Shown here: positions 39,788-48,013 of the stretch, one piece after another
Layout of the letters: each line of letters starts with the position of its first letter
Numbering within the stretch: position 1 is the first letter of the stretch
Source of the DNA: JBOGOC01 sp050747525
Lineage (GTDB): Bacteria > Acidobacteriota > Polarisedimenticolia > JACPZX01 > DASXTC01
Length of the DNA: 51,243 nucleotides
Reading direction: 5' to 3'
Assembly: GCA_050747525.1 (NCBI GenBank)
Contig: JBOGOC010000006.1
Location: forward strand, 1 to 51,243
Translations under genes and position numbers: made by a program
The notes under the pieces: generated by a model
What the model saw: the letters and a program-made list of their open reading frames with translations, nothing else
What the model was told of the DNA's origin: nothing
The model's database searches: none

Positions 39788-42735
39788 GAGCTCCCGGTCC
39801 CGAGGCCAATCGTATCCCGGACCTTCTGGCAGAAGCGCTCGAGCTGCCGCCGGAGGAGAGGCGCGCCTTCCTCGAGGCCCGATGCGAGGACTCACCAGTG
39901 CTTCGCTCAGAGATCGAATCGCTCCTGGCGGCCCACGAGGAACAGGCCCGGGCCGGATGGTTCCTCGACGGCATCGACGCGCGGCGCGGGATCGCCCTGC
40001 TGGAAGCGGCACCGGAGGGAGTGGAGCGCGCCGGGCCCTACAGGCTGCTCAAGGAGCTGGGGCGCGGAGGGATGGGCGTCGTCTACCTTGCCGAACGCGT
40101 GGAGGGGGGCTTCAGGCAGAGGGCCGCGGTCAAGCTCGTCAAGCGGGGCATGGACAGCGACGCCATCCTGCAGCGGTTCCTGCGGGAGCGCCGTATCCTG
40201 GCGAGCCTCGAGCATCCCGGCGTGGCTCGCCTGCTCGATGGCGGCATCACGCCGGAAGGGCAGCCTTTCTTCGCGATGGAGCTGGTGGAAGGAGAGCCGC
40301 TCATAGCGTTCTGCGAGGGGCGGCGGGCCGGCCTGATCGAAAGGCTGCGGCTCTTCGAGGAGGTCTGCCGCGCGGTGCAGTACGCCCACGCGCAGCTCGT
40401 GATCCATCGCGACTTGAAGCCATCCAACATCCTGGTCACCTCGGACGGGCGCGTGAAGCTGCTCGACTTCGGCGTAGCCAAGCTCCTGGGAGGGGAGGAC
40501 GAAGGGGAGGCCACGCTGACGGAGACATCGTTGCGGCCGCTGACTCCCCTGTACGCGGCTCCCGAGCAGATCCGGGGAGAGCCCGTCACCACCGCCACCG
40601 ACGTGTACGCTCTGGGGGCCATCCTGTACGAGCTGCTGGCGCGTCGCCCGCCCCATGATGCGCAGGCATCGAGCCGGGAGGAGCTCGCGCGCGCCGTATG
40701 TGAGGCCGACCCTCGGCCCCCTTCGGAATCAGAAGCCGTGACGATCCCCCGGAACATGCGAGGCGATCTAGACGCGGTCGTGTTGAAGGCCCTGAGAAAG
40801 GAACCGGGGCGCCGCTATGCCTCCGCCGAGGCCCTGGCCGAGGAGGTGCGCCGGTGCCAGTCCGGGCAGCCCGTCCAGGCGCGCCCCGACAGCGTCGTCT
40901 ACCGGATGGGAAAGTTCGTCCGCCGGCACAAGGTGGGCGTGGGAGCCGCCTCGGCGGCGGCGCTGTCGCTGCTGGCCGGCCTGATCGGCGTTTCCTGGCA
41001 GGCCGCTGAGGCCGCGCGCGAGCGCGATCGGGCCCGCCTGGAGGCACGGCGGGCGGAGGAGGTCAAGGAGTTCCTGGTCGGCATCTTTGAGGGCTCGAAT
41101 CCGATGCAAGCGGGGCGAGGGGACATCACCGCACGCGAGCTTCTGGAGCGCGGAGTGACCCGCGTGGAAAAGGAGCTGGCGGGCCAGCCGGCGGTTCAGG
41201 CCGATCTTCTCCAGACGATCGCCAGGAGCTTCAGGTCGCTGGGCCACTATGATCGAGCGCTGAACGCTCAGGAACTTTCCCTCGACCTTCTCAGGGGACT
41301 CCATGGCGATGAGCACCCGCGAGTCGCCGAGGCACTCGATGTGCTGGGTTCCTGCCTGCTCTTCATGGGGGATCTGACCGCTGCCGAGCGAGCCTACCGC
41401 GAGGCCCTCGGGATACACCGCAAGCTGAGGCCGGCGGACAGTCTGGAGACGGCGGTCAGCCTCGAGGGCCTGTCCGGGGTTCTGGCACGCCGGGCCGCGT
41501 TTGAAGAGGCCGAAGAGATGCAGAAGGAGGCGCTGTCAATCCATCGATCGAAACTGGGCCCGGACCACGAGGCAACCATCGGTTCCTTGAAGGTCTACGG
41601 AGATGTGCTTCTGATGCAGGGCGACTACGCGGCCGCGGCGGACCTTCATCGTGACGTTCTCGCGTACCGCCGGAGACTTCTTGGAGACAAGCATCCTCAG
41701 GTTGCGAGAACTCTCACCAGTCTTGGACGAGATCTGTATGGATTGAAGGACCTGGCTGCCGCCCAGGCCGCTTATGGGGAAGCTTACGCCATCAATCGAC
41801 AGGTGCTCGGCGAGACTCATCCGATCACGGCCTCGAGCCAGGACGACCTCATCCTCACGCTCACAGGGCGGCTCCAGGAGGGAGTGCCGCTCGAGAGCGC
41901 ACTGGAGGAAATCGGTGGTGACGATCCCAGCCTTCTCGCGCCGGCCCTGGAAAGCCAGGGACAGGCGCTCATCCTGCATGGGCGAGGCCTCGACGCCATC
42001 CCCGTGCTGAAGAGGAGCCTTGATCTGTACCGCGCGTCAGGTGACTCCCGGAGAGGCCGGGTGATGGCGGTGCTGGCCGATGCTCTTTCGGAGGAAGGGC
42101 GGTTCGGGGAGGCGAACCCGCTTTTCGAGGAAGCATCGGCCCTTCTGGGGGATCGATCGGATGACCTCCTTCTGGCTCGGGCGCTGGAAAAGCATGGGTG
42201 GTCCATGCTGCGGCAGGGACGCAGCCGTGATGCGCTTGCGCTGTTCGAGAGGAGCCTCGGACTCTACGCCGCGAAGCTTGGCGCAGAACACTCATCGTGT
42301 CATTTCGTGCGCGGGAAGATCGCCGGCGCGTTGGCTGCCTCGGGAGACTTCGAAGGGGCCGAGCAGTCGTATCGGGATCTGCTCGAGTTCCTTCGTGGTG
42401 CCGGGCCCGCGTTTTCCCACACCACCGCGGTCACGCTGCTCGACCTGGGCAGGCTCTTGACGCGTCGGGGACGTCCGGAGGAAGCCGAGCCACTCCTGAG
42501 GGAATCATGGAGACTGGCAAAGGAATTCGTGCCCGCGGATCACTGGCAGATCGGGGATGTCGAGAGCGCCCTTGGTTCCTGCCTTCTTCTCCTGGGACGC
42601 AGGACGGAAGGGCAGGCTCTGCTACGCTCAGGGTACACGACACTTCGGGAGAGGCGGGGGGCCTCGAACCCCATGACCTCCCGCGCCCGCCGCGCTCTGG
42701 AGCAAGCGGGCGTCTCTCCCTTTACCGCCCCGTGA
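39784..42735 (+). CDS. Ser/Thr protein kinase with transmembrane segment and TPR tail
   Basis: A 983-residue PknB-type kinase. Residues 1-85 are a helical segment common to sigma-linked kinases (LPPEERRAFLEARCEDSP). The kinase domain spans about 86-360: GRGGMGVVY at 93-101, catalytic Lys117 in AAVKLVK, HRDLKPSN at 208-215, DFG at 228-230 and APE at 259-261, so it looks active. One helix (about 384-405) crosses the membrane. About 550 residues of TPRs follow (AERAYREALGIHRKL, AAADLHRDVLAYRR), probably outside the cytoplasm. ATG 39784 overlaps the ECF gene. It may phosphorylate the sigma factor or sense a surface ligand. Confidence 0.9.
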   Translation: MRAPGPEANRIPDLLAEALELPPEERRAFLEARCEDSPVLRSEIESLLAAHEEQARAGWFLDGIDARRGIALLEAAPEGVERAGPYRLLKELGRGGMGVVYLAERVEGGFRQRAAVKLVKRGMDSDAILQRFLRERRILASLEHPGVARLLDGGITPEGQPFFAMELVEGEPLIAFCEGRRAGLIERLRLFEEVCRAVQYAHAQLVIHRDLKPSNILVTSDGRVKLLDFGVAKLLGGEDEGEATLTETSLRPLTPLYAAPEQIRGEPVTTATDVYALGAILYELLARRPPHDAQASSREELARAVCEADPRPPSESEAVTIPRNMRGDLDAVVLKALRKEPGRRYASAEALAEEVRRCQSGQPVQARPDSVVYRMGKFVRRHKVGVGAASAAALSLLAGLIGVSWQAAEAARERDRARLEARRAEEVKEFLVGIFEGSNPMQAGRGDITARELLERGVTRVEKELAGQPAVQADLLQTIARSFRSLGHYDRALNAQELSLDLLRGLHGDEHPRVAEALDVLGSCLLFMGDLTAAERAYREALGIHRKLRPADSLETAVSLEGLSGVLARRAAFEEAEEMQKEALSIHRSKLGPDHEATIGSLKVYGDVLLMQGDYAAAADLHRDVLAYRRRLLGDKHPQVARTLTSLGRDLYGLKDLAAAQAAYGEAYAINRQVLGETHPITASSQDDLILTLTGRLQEGVPLESALEEIGGDDPSLLAPALESQGQALILHGRGLDAIPVLKRSLDLYRASGDSRRGRVMAVLADALSEEGRFGEANPLFEEASALLGDRSDDLLLARALEKHGWSMLRQGRSRDALALFERSLGLYAAKLGAEHSSCHFVRGKIAGALAASGDFEGAEQSYRDLLEFLRGAGPAFSHTTAVTLLDLGRLLTRRGRPEEAEPLLRESWRLAKEFVPADHWQIGDVESALGSCLLLLGRRTEGQALLRSGYTTLRERRGASNPMTSRARRALEQAGVSPFTAP

Positions 42736-42853
42736 CCGGCACGCGGTGAGCCTCCCGGCGTTTCCATGGCCGGATCACCCGAATCCCCGCGCCGGACGGG
42801 GGCGGGGAGCCAGGGCCGGTGCGGCAGCTTGCCCGCAGCATGGACGGAAGTTC

Positions 42854-42882
42854 TTGACTTCACTAGACTCATATAGTAGAAA
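42854..42882 (+). promoter_or_regulatory. Candidate promoter of the ribosomal protein block
   Basis: TTGACT (42854-42859) is a good -35 box. A -10 of TAGAAA lies at 42877-42882 with a 17-base spacer. The better-looking TATAGT (42872-42877) is only 12 bases away, too close for this -35. The remaining 118 bases after the kinase gene hold nothing I recognise. Confidence 0.5.
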
Positions 42883-42930
42883 GATGGTTTTGTCCAACGC
42901 AAACGTCCCTTGTCTGAGGCGGGAGTCCAC

Positions 42931-43398
42931 ATGCAGACGTACGCCCCATCGGGGGTGAGCCGTGACGGACGCTGGTATCTGGTGGATGCCGGCGGCAAGA
43001 CGCTGGGGCGTCTCGCCACCATCGTGGCCAACCGGCTGAGGGGTAAGCACCGCCCGACCTTCGCGCCGAACTACGACCACGGTGACCACGTGGTCGTGAT
43101 CAACGCGTCGCGGGTCGTGCTCACGGGCAACAAGAAGACAGACAAGATGTACTACCGGCACACCGGGTATCCCGGCGGGCTCAAGGAGATCTCCGCGGGC
43201 AAGCTGCTTCAGACGCGCCCCGAGCGGGTCATCGAGTCCGCCGTTGCAGGAATGCTGCCGAAGAACTCCATCGGCAAAAAGCTGATCACCAAGCTCAAGG
43301 TCTATGCGGGTCCCGAGCACCCGCACGCGGCGCAGAAGCCCGAGGTGCTGGAGGTGTCCGGCATCGGGGCGGCGCGCGCGACCGGGCCGAAGGCCTGA
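42931..43398 (+). CDS. rplM: 50S ribosomal protein L13
   Basis: A 155-residue protein. MQTYAPSGVSRDGRWYLVDA, GKTLGRLATIVANRLRGKH, APNYDHGDHVVVINA, YRHTGYPGGLKEI, PERVIESAVAGMLPKN and VYAGPEHPHAAQKPE are the run of L13 signatures. It is an early-assembling large-subunit protein. ATG 42931 is chosen over TTG 42910 because GGGAG lies five bases upstream and the family begins M-x-TY. The start at 42910 would add seven residues. It leads directly into rpsI, the usual pair. Confidence 0.97.
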   Translation: MQTYAPSGVSRDGRWYLVDAGGKTLGRLATIVANRLRGKHRPTFAPNYDHGDHVVVINASRVVLTGNKKTDKMYYRHTGYPGGLKEISAGKLLQTRPERVIESAVAGMLPKNSIGKKLITKLKVYAGPEHPHAAQKPEVLEVSGIGAARATGPKA

Positions 43399-43415
43399 AG
43401 GGGAGGCACGCCAGA

Positions 43416-43811
43416 GTGGCATCGACGATCGAGTACTACGGGACGGGCAAGAGAAAGCACGCGGTCGCGCGCGTGCTGCTGCGTCCCGGGCAAGGCGAGA
43501 TCAAGGTCAACGAGCGCGACATCGAGACCTACTTCCCCAGCGCCGTCCTGCGCACCATCGTGAGGTCGCCCCTGGCGATCACCGAGACAAACGATCGGTT
43601 CAGCATCCGGGTCAACGTGAGCGGCGGCGGCATGGCGGGACAGGCGGGCGCGGTGCGACACGGCATCTCCCGTGCGCTGCTGGAGTACAACACGGAGCTG
43701 AGGCACAAGCTGAAGGAGGCCGGGTTCCTCACCAGGGATTCCCGGATCAAGGAACGTAAAAAGTACGGGCAGAAGGGAGCCCGCAAGCGCTTCCAGTTCT
43801 CCAAGCGGTAG
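43416..43811 (+). CDS. rpsI: 30S ribosomal protein S9
   Basis: A 131-residue protein. YYGTGKRKHAVARVLLRPG at the N-terminus, TIVRSPLAITE, GGGMAGQAGAVRHGISRALL and the C-terminal DSRIKERKKYGQKGARKRFQFSKR (last 24 residues), whose Lys/Arg tail reaches the tRNA in the ribosomal P site. GTG start with GGGGAGG nine bases upstream. Co-transcribed with rplM, 17 bases away. Length and motifs are normal. Confidence 0.97.
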   Translation: MASTIEYYGTGKRKHAVARVLLRPGQGEIKVNERDIETYFPSAVLRTIVRSPLAITETNDRFSIRVNVSGGGMAGQAGAVRHGISRALLEYNTELRHKLKEAGFLTRDSRIKERKKYGQKGARKRFQFSKR

Positions 43812-43899
43812 GGAGACAGCGAATCGCTGCCGGGTGCCGGGCGGGGCGCTCCTGGCTCTCTTCTAACACCGTCCACATCACGCACCAATGGAGGGTCTC

Positions 43900-44784
43900 T
43901 TGACGCCGGTTTCGATGAAGGAATTGCTGGAAGCTGGAGTTCACTTTGGTCACCAGACCAAACGCTGGAATCCCAAGATGAAGCCATTCATCTTCGGCCA
44001 GCGCAACGGCATCTACATCATTGATCTCCAGCAGACGGTCCAGCGCGCGCAGCAGGCCCTGGAGTTCATCTCGCAGATGGCCGCGGAGGGCGGCGCGGTT
44101 CTCTTCGTCGGAACGAAGCGGCAGGCCCAGGAAGCCATCGTGGAAGAGGCGATGCGCTGCGGCATGCCATGCGTCAGCGTGCGCTGGCTGGGCGGCACGC
44201 TCACCAATTTCATGACCATCAAGAAGCGCATCGAGAGGCTGCGATACCTCGAGTCGCTCGAGACCGATACCCACCGCCGGGAGATGCTGACCAAGAAGGA
44301 GCTGGGCAAGCTCGAGAAGGAGCGGGTCAAGCTCGAGAAGGTCCTCGCCGGCATCAAGGCGATGTCCGGACTCCCGCAGGCGATCTTCGTCATCGATCCC
44401 AAGAAGGAGCACATCGCCGTCACCGAGGCACGCAAGCTCGGGATCCCGGTGGTCGCCGTGGTGGACACCAACTGCGATCCGGACGAAGTGGACTTCGTCA
44501 TCCCGGGCAACGACGACGCGATCCGGGCCATCCGGCTCTTCGCCTCCCGCGTGGCCGATTCGGTCATGGAAGGCCAGAATCTGCACCAGCGGCGCAGAGA
44601 CGATCAGGCCGCGGCGAAGGAAGGCGAGGGGGACAGGAAGGACGACTCCGGTCCGGGCGCGGGGCCACGCCCCAGGACGAGGGCCCGGGCGCCGCGCGCC
44701 GGGGCGAGTGACGGGAACGACGTGTCCGCCGAGTCGAGCGAGGCGCCCGCTCCAAAGGGGAAAGTCCCGGCCGAGATCGGCTGA
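43900..44784 (+). CDS. rpsB: 30S ribosomal protein S2 with a long C-terminal tail
   Basis: A 294-residue protein. MKELLEAGVHFGHQTKRWNP, FGQRNGIYIIDLQQT, LFVGTKRQAQEAI and VDTNCDPDEVDFVIPGNDDAIRAI identify S2. TTG 43900 is chosen: GGAGG at 43890-43894 lies five bases upstream. The earlier ATG at 43888 overlaps that ribosome site and would give MEGLL. The core ends near residue 230. The last 60 or so residues are a low-complexity tail rich in Arg, Asp, Gly and Ala, which E. coli S2 lacks. It begins the rpsB-tsf-pyrH-frr order found in most bacteria. Confidence 0.95.
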   Translation: MTPVSMKELLEAGVHFGHQTKRWNPKMKPFIFGQRNGIYIIDLQQTVQRAQQALEFISQMAAEGGAVLFVGTKRQAQEAIVEEAMRCGMPCVSVRWLGGTLTNFMTIKKRIERLRYLESLETDTHRREMLTKKELGKLEKERVKLEKVLAGIKAMSGLPQAIFVIDPKKEHIAVTEARKLGIPVVAVVDTNCDPDEVDFVIPGNDDAIRAIRLFASRVADSVMEGQNLHQRRRDDQAAAKEGEGDRKDDSGPGAGPRPRTRARAPRAGASDGNDVSAESSEAPAPKGKVPAEIG

Positions 44785-44886
44785 GAGCCCCATCCCGAAT
44801 CGAACGCATCACGACAGCGGGCCGGCGCCGCGCCCGGAGTCAGGGCGCACGAAGCAGGACCGTCCAACGAAATCCGGAGGCAGGAC

Positions 44887-45498
44887 ATGGAAATCACGGC
44901 GTCCATGGTCAAGGAGCTGCGCGAGCGCACCGGGACCGGGATGATGGAATGCAAGACCGCGCTGGTGGAGGCGCGGGGCAACATGGACGAGGCCATCTCC
45001 ATCCTCCGCAAGAAGGGGCTTTCCGCGGGAGCGAAGAAGGCCCATCGCGAGACGCTCGAAGGGCAGGTGGGCTCCTACATCCACGTCGGCGGCAAGATCG
45101 GCGTGCTGGTGGAGATCAACTGCGAGACCGACTTCGTGGCGCGGACGACCGATTTCCAGCAGCTGGTCAAGGACATCAGCATGCACGTCGCGGCTTCGGC
45201 GCCGCGGTTCGTCGGCCGTGACGACGTCACGCCCGGTGACGTGGAGGCCGAGCGCGTGATCTACCGCGAGCAGGCCCTCAAGACCGGAAAGCCGGCCCCG
45301 GTGGTGGAGAAGATCGTGGACGGGAAGGTAGAGAAGTTCTACGCGGAGGCCTGCCTGCTCGAGCAGCCGTTCGTGAAAGATCCGTCCATCACGGTCCAGG
45401 ATCTCGTCTCGTCCTACATCGCCAAGCTTGGAGAGAACATCCGCGTGCGCCGGTTCGCCCGGTTCGTCCTGGGCGAGCAGGACGCGTCGAAGCCCTGA
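44887..45498 (+). CDS. tsf: Elongation factor Ts (short form)
   Basis: A 203-residue nucleotide-exchange factor for EF-Tu. MVKELRERTGTGMMECKTALVEA forms the N-terminal UBA-like helix bundle, and VEINCETDFVARTTDFQQL contains the conserved TDFVA that contacts EF-Tu. It is much shorter than the E. coli protein (about 280 residues) and close to the Thermus form. The dimerisation subdomain seems reduced. CGGAGG precedes the ATG. The cognate tuf lies at the end of this window. 102 bases separate it from rpsB. Confidence 0.96.
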   Translation: MEITASMVKELRERTGTGMMECKTALVEARGNMDEAISILRKKGLSAGAKKAHRETLEGQVGSYIHVGGKIGVLVEINCETDFVARTTDFQQLVKDISMHVAASAPRFVGRDDVTPGDVEAERVIYREQALKTGKPAPVVEKIVDGKVEKFYAEACLLEQPFVKDPSITVQDLVSSYIAKLGENIRVRRFARFVLGEQDASKP

Positions 45499-45508
45499 CG
45501 GAGCTGCG

Positions 45509-46249
45509 ATGGGGAGCAAGGCCACGGGCGGCAAACCGGCGCCCGCCTACAAGCGAATACTGCTCAAGCTGAGCGGCGAGGCGCTCATGGGCGCCTCCGA
45601 GTTCGGCATCGATGCGGCAGTCGCGCAGCGGATCGCCGGCGAGATCAAGGAGGTCCACGAGCTGGGGGTGCAGATCGCCCTGGTGGTGGGAGGTGGCAAC
45701 ATCTTCCGCGGCCTGTCGGCCCGGGCCCGGAACATGGACCGCGTGGCGGCCGATCACATGGGCATGCTGGCCACCATCATCAACAGCCTGGCCCTCCAGG
45801 ATGCGCTCGAGCAGATGGACGTCCACACCCGTGTGATGTCCGCCATCGAGATGCGCTCGGTGGCCGAGCCGTACATCCGCCGCCGCGCCATCCGCCACCT
45901 CGAGAAGCAGCGGGTCATCATCCTGGCGGCGGGCACCGGCAATCCGTACTTCACCACCGATTCCGCCGCCGCGCTGCGCGCGATGGAGGTGAAGGCCGAG
46001 GTGCTGCTCAAGGCCACGCGCGTGGACGGCGTCTTCACGGCCGACCCGCACAAGGATCCGAAAGCCACGAAGATTCCGGCCATCGGCTATCTGGATTTCC
46101 TGGACAAGGGACTGCGGGTGATGGACACGACCGCGATCTCCCTCTGCATGGACAACGCGCTGCCCATCATCGTCTTCAACCTCACCGAGCGTGGTAATAT
46201 CAAGCGCGTCGTGATGGGCGAGAAGATCGGCTCTCTGGTCGGAGCCTAG
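45509..46249 (+). CDS. pyrH: UMP kinase
   Basis: A 246-residue amino-acid-kinase-fold enzyme that phosphorylates UMP to UDP. YKRILLKLSGEALMG, VVGGGNIFRG, RNMDRVAADHMGMLATIINSLAL, GTGNPYFTTDSAAALRA and ATRVDGVFTADPHKDPKA are the standard PyrH motifs. ATG 45509 has GGAG five bases upstream; the longer open frame from 45428 overlaps tsf and is rejected. The first ten or so residues (GSKATGGKPAP) are a polar extension. Follows tsf by ten bases and precedes frr by one. Confidence 0.96.
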   Translation: MGSKATGGKPAPAYKRILLKLSGEALMGASEFGIDAAVAQRIAGEIKEVHELGVQIALVVGGGNIFRGLSARARNMDRVAADHMGMLATIINSLALQDALEQMDVHTRVMSAIEMRSVAEPYIRRRAIRHLEKQRVIILAAGTGNPYFTTDSAAALRAMEVKAEVLLKATRVDGVFTADPHKDPKATKIPAIGYLDFLDKGLRVMDTTAISLCMDNALPIIVFNLTERGNIKRVVMGEKIGSLVGA

Positions 46250-46250
46250 A

Positions 46251-46808
46251 GTGCTCAACGAGCTGTACGCGCAGACCGAAAAGAAGATGAAGGACCACGT
46301 CGAGCACGTGAGGCACTCGCTCGCCCCCATCCGCACCGGGCGCGCCTCGCTGTCGATCCTGGACGGCGTCCAGGTCGACTACTACGGCACTGCCACGCCG
46401 CTCAATCAGGTGGCCACCCTCAGCATCCCCGATCCCACCGTCATCGTGGCGCAGCCCTGGGATCCTTCGGCACTGGGCGCCATCGAGAGGGCCATCCTCA
46501 AGTCGGACCTGGGGCTGAATCCGGCCAACGACGGCAAGGTGGTGCGCATCCCCATCCCGCCGCTCACCGAGGAGCGTCGCAAGGAGCTGGCCAAGAAGGT
46601 CCACGTGCAGGCCGAGGAAGGGCGCACCCACGTGCGGCAGGCGCGCCGTGACGCCAACGAGGCCGCCAAGAAGCTCGAGAAGGACAAGAAGATCTCCCAG
46701 GACGACAACAAGCGTGGCCTGGACCACATTCAGAAGCTCACCGACCAGTACATCAAGGCCATCGACGATCTCGCCAGGAAGAAGGAAAAGGAAATCCTCG
46801 AGATCTGA
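46251..46808 (+). CDS. frr: Ribosome recycling factor
   Basis: A 185-residue protein, the normal length. MKDHVEHVRHSLAPIRTGRAS, VDYYGTATPLNQVATLSIPD, AILKSDLGLNPANDGKVVRI and PPLTEERRKEL are the RRF signatures. The remaining helix ends in EKEILEI. Releases mRNA and tRNA from the ribosome with EF-G. GTG start with GGAG six bases upstream, one base after pyrH. Downstream order departs from the usual uppS-cdsA: ispD follows instead. Confidence 0.96.
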   Translation: MLNELYAQTEKKMKDHVEHVRHSLAPIRTGRASLSILDGVQVDYYGTATPLNQVATLSIPDPTVIVAQPWDPSALGAIERAILKSDLGLNPANDGKVVRIPIPPLTEERRKELAKKVHVQAEEGRTHVRQARRDANEAAKKLEKDKKISQDDNKRGLDHIQKLTDQYIKAIDDLARKKEKEILEI

Positions 46809-46823
46809 CCTCCGGCGGCGACC

Positions 46824-47525
46824 TTGACAATCGCGATCATCGTGGCCGCGGGAGCGGGAATCCGAATGGGGGCGTCTCAGCCCAAGGCGTTCCTGGATCT
46901 GGCCGGATGCCCCGTCGTGGAGCACAGTCTGCGGGTCTTCCAGCTGCATCACGAGGTGGACGCCATCGTCCTCCTGGTTCCGCCCGGATACGCCGATCGA
47001 GGCCGCGCCATGACCGCACGCTACCCGAAGGTCCACGCGGTGGAGGAAGGGGGGCGCCGCCGTCAGGACACGGTGGCCCGCGGGCTGGCCCGCGTGACGG
47101 CTATGGCCGGCGCGGGCGAGGGACAGTTCGTGATCGTGCACGATGCCGCGCGGCCCCTGGTGACTCCCGATCTGGTGACCTCGGTGCTCGAGGGAGCGCG
47201 CCGCACGGGCGCGGCCGTGCCCGGCATCGGTCCGGCCGACACGGTGCGCGAGCTCCGGGGCCCGGCGGGGGAGGAACCACAGATGGCGGGCCGCACCCTC
47301 GATCGCGAGCGCCTGGTGCTGGTGCAGACGCCGCAGGCGTTCAGGCTGCAGACGCTCGTGACCGCCTACGCCGGCGACGACGGGCGCGACGTCACGGATG
47401 ATGCGGCCCTGGTGCAGCGGATGGGCCTCGACGTGGAAGTGGTTCCGGGCAGCCAGAGCAACTTCAAGATCACCGGCCCCGCGGATCTCGCGCGGGCGGC
47501 CTTTCTTCTCCAGAGCGGAGGCTGA
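46824..47525 (+). CDS. ispD: 2-C-methyl-D-erythritol 4-phosphate cytidylyltransferase
   Basis: A 233-residue enzyme of the non-mevalonate isoprenoid pathway, making CDP-methylerythritol. IAIIVAAGAGIRMGASQPKAFLDL holds the CTP-binding glycine loop and Lys. EGGRRRQDTVARGLA, VHDAARPLV, LDRERLVLVQTPQAF, and VTDDAALVQRMGLDVEVVPG follow. TTG start, since the first conserved residues follow it directly and no ATG is available before it. No strong ribosome site is seen, so translation may depend on frr upstream. Two bases before ispF. Confidence 0.93.
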   Translation: MTIAIIVAAGAGIRMGASQPKAFLDLAGCPVVEHSLRVFQLHHEVDAIVLLVPPGYADRGRAMTARYPKVHAVEEGGRRRQDTVARGLARVTAMAGAGEGQFVIVHDAARPLVTPDLVTSVLEGARRTGAAVPGIGPADTVRELRGPAGEEPQMAGRTLDRERLVLVQTPQAFRLQTLVTAYAGDDGRDVTDDAALVQRMGLDVEVVPGSQSNFKITGPADLARAAFLLQSGG

Positions 47526-47527
47526 TC

Positions 47528-48013
47528 ATGTTCCGGGTCGGCATCGGCTACGACCTGCACAAGTTCTCCAGGACGCCCCGGCCGCTGAGGCTGGGAGGGG
47601 TGGAGATCCCGGAGGGGCGGGGCTTGGAGGGGCACTCCGATGCCGACGTGCTCCTGCATTCGGTGTGCGATGCCGTGCTGGGGGCCCTCGGCCTGGGGGA
47701 CATCGGCCGGCACTTCCCCGACGACGACCCGCATCTCAAGGGAATCTCCAGCGTCGTCCTGCTGGAGAAGGTGGCCGTGCTCATGCGCGAGCGCGGCTGG
47801 CGGCTGATCAACCTCGACGCGGTGGTGATCGCCCAGGAGCCCCGCATCGCCCCCCACACCGAGGCGATGCGCGGGGAGATCGCGCGGGTGCTGGGCGCCG
47901 GGCCCGAGGACGTGAACATCAAGGCCACTTCCCCCGAAGGGATGGGGAGCCTGGGACGCCGCGAAGGGATAGGGGCCGAGACGGTGGCGCTGCTGGGAGC
48001 CGCCTCCCCGTGA
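47528..48013 (+). CDS. ispF: 2-C-methyl-D-erythritol 2,4-cyclodiphosphate synthase
   Basis: A 161-residue enzyme catalysing the cyclisation after IspD and IspE. FRVGIGYDLHKF gives zinc ligands D9 and H11, and LEGHSDADVLLHSVCDAVLG includes the third ligand. GLGDIGRHFPDDDP, QEPRIAPHTEAMR and VNIKATSPEGMGSLGRREGI are further IspF motifs. ATG 47528 follows ispD by two bases and GGAGG lies just upstream. IspE is not in the window. The stop overlaps gltX as GTGA. Confidence 0.96.
   Translation: MFRVGIGYDLHKFSRTPRPLRLGGVEIPEGRGLEGHSDADVLLHSVCDAVLGALGLGDIGRHFPDDDPHLKGISSVVLLEKVAVLMRERGWRLINLDAVVIAQEPRIAPHTEAMRGEIARVLGAGPEDVNIKATSPEGMGSLGRREGIGAETVALLGAASP

Noticed and set aside
42872..42877. TATAGT as the -10 for TTGACT 42854 before rplM
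   Set aside because: The spacer is 12 bases; the weaker TAGAAA at 17 bases is kept as the working call.
47398..48009. Open frame upstream of gltX that overlaps ispD and ispF
   Set aside because: The translation is unlike any GltX N-terminus; the HIGH-motif region begins directly after GTG 48010.
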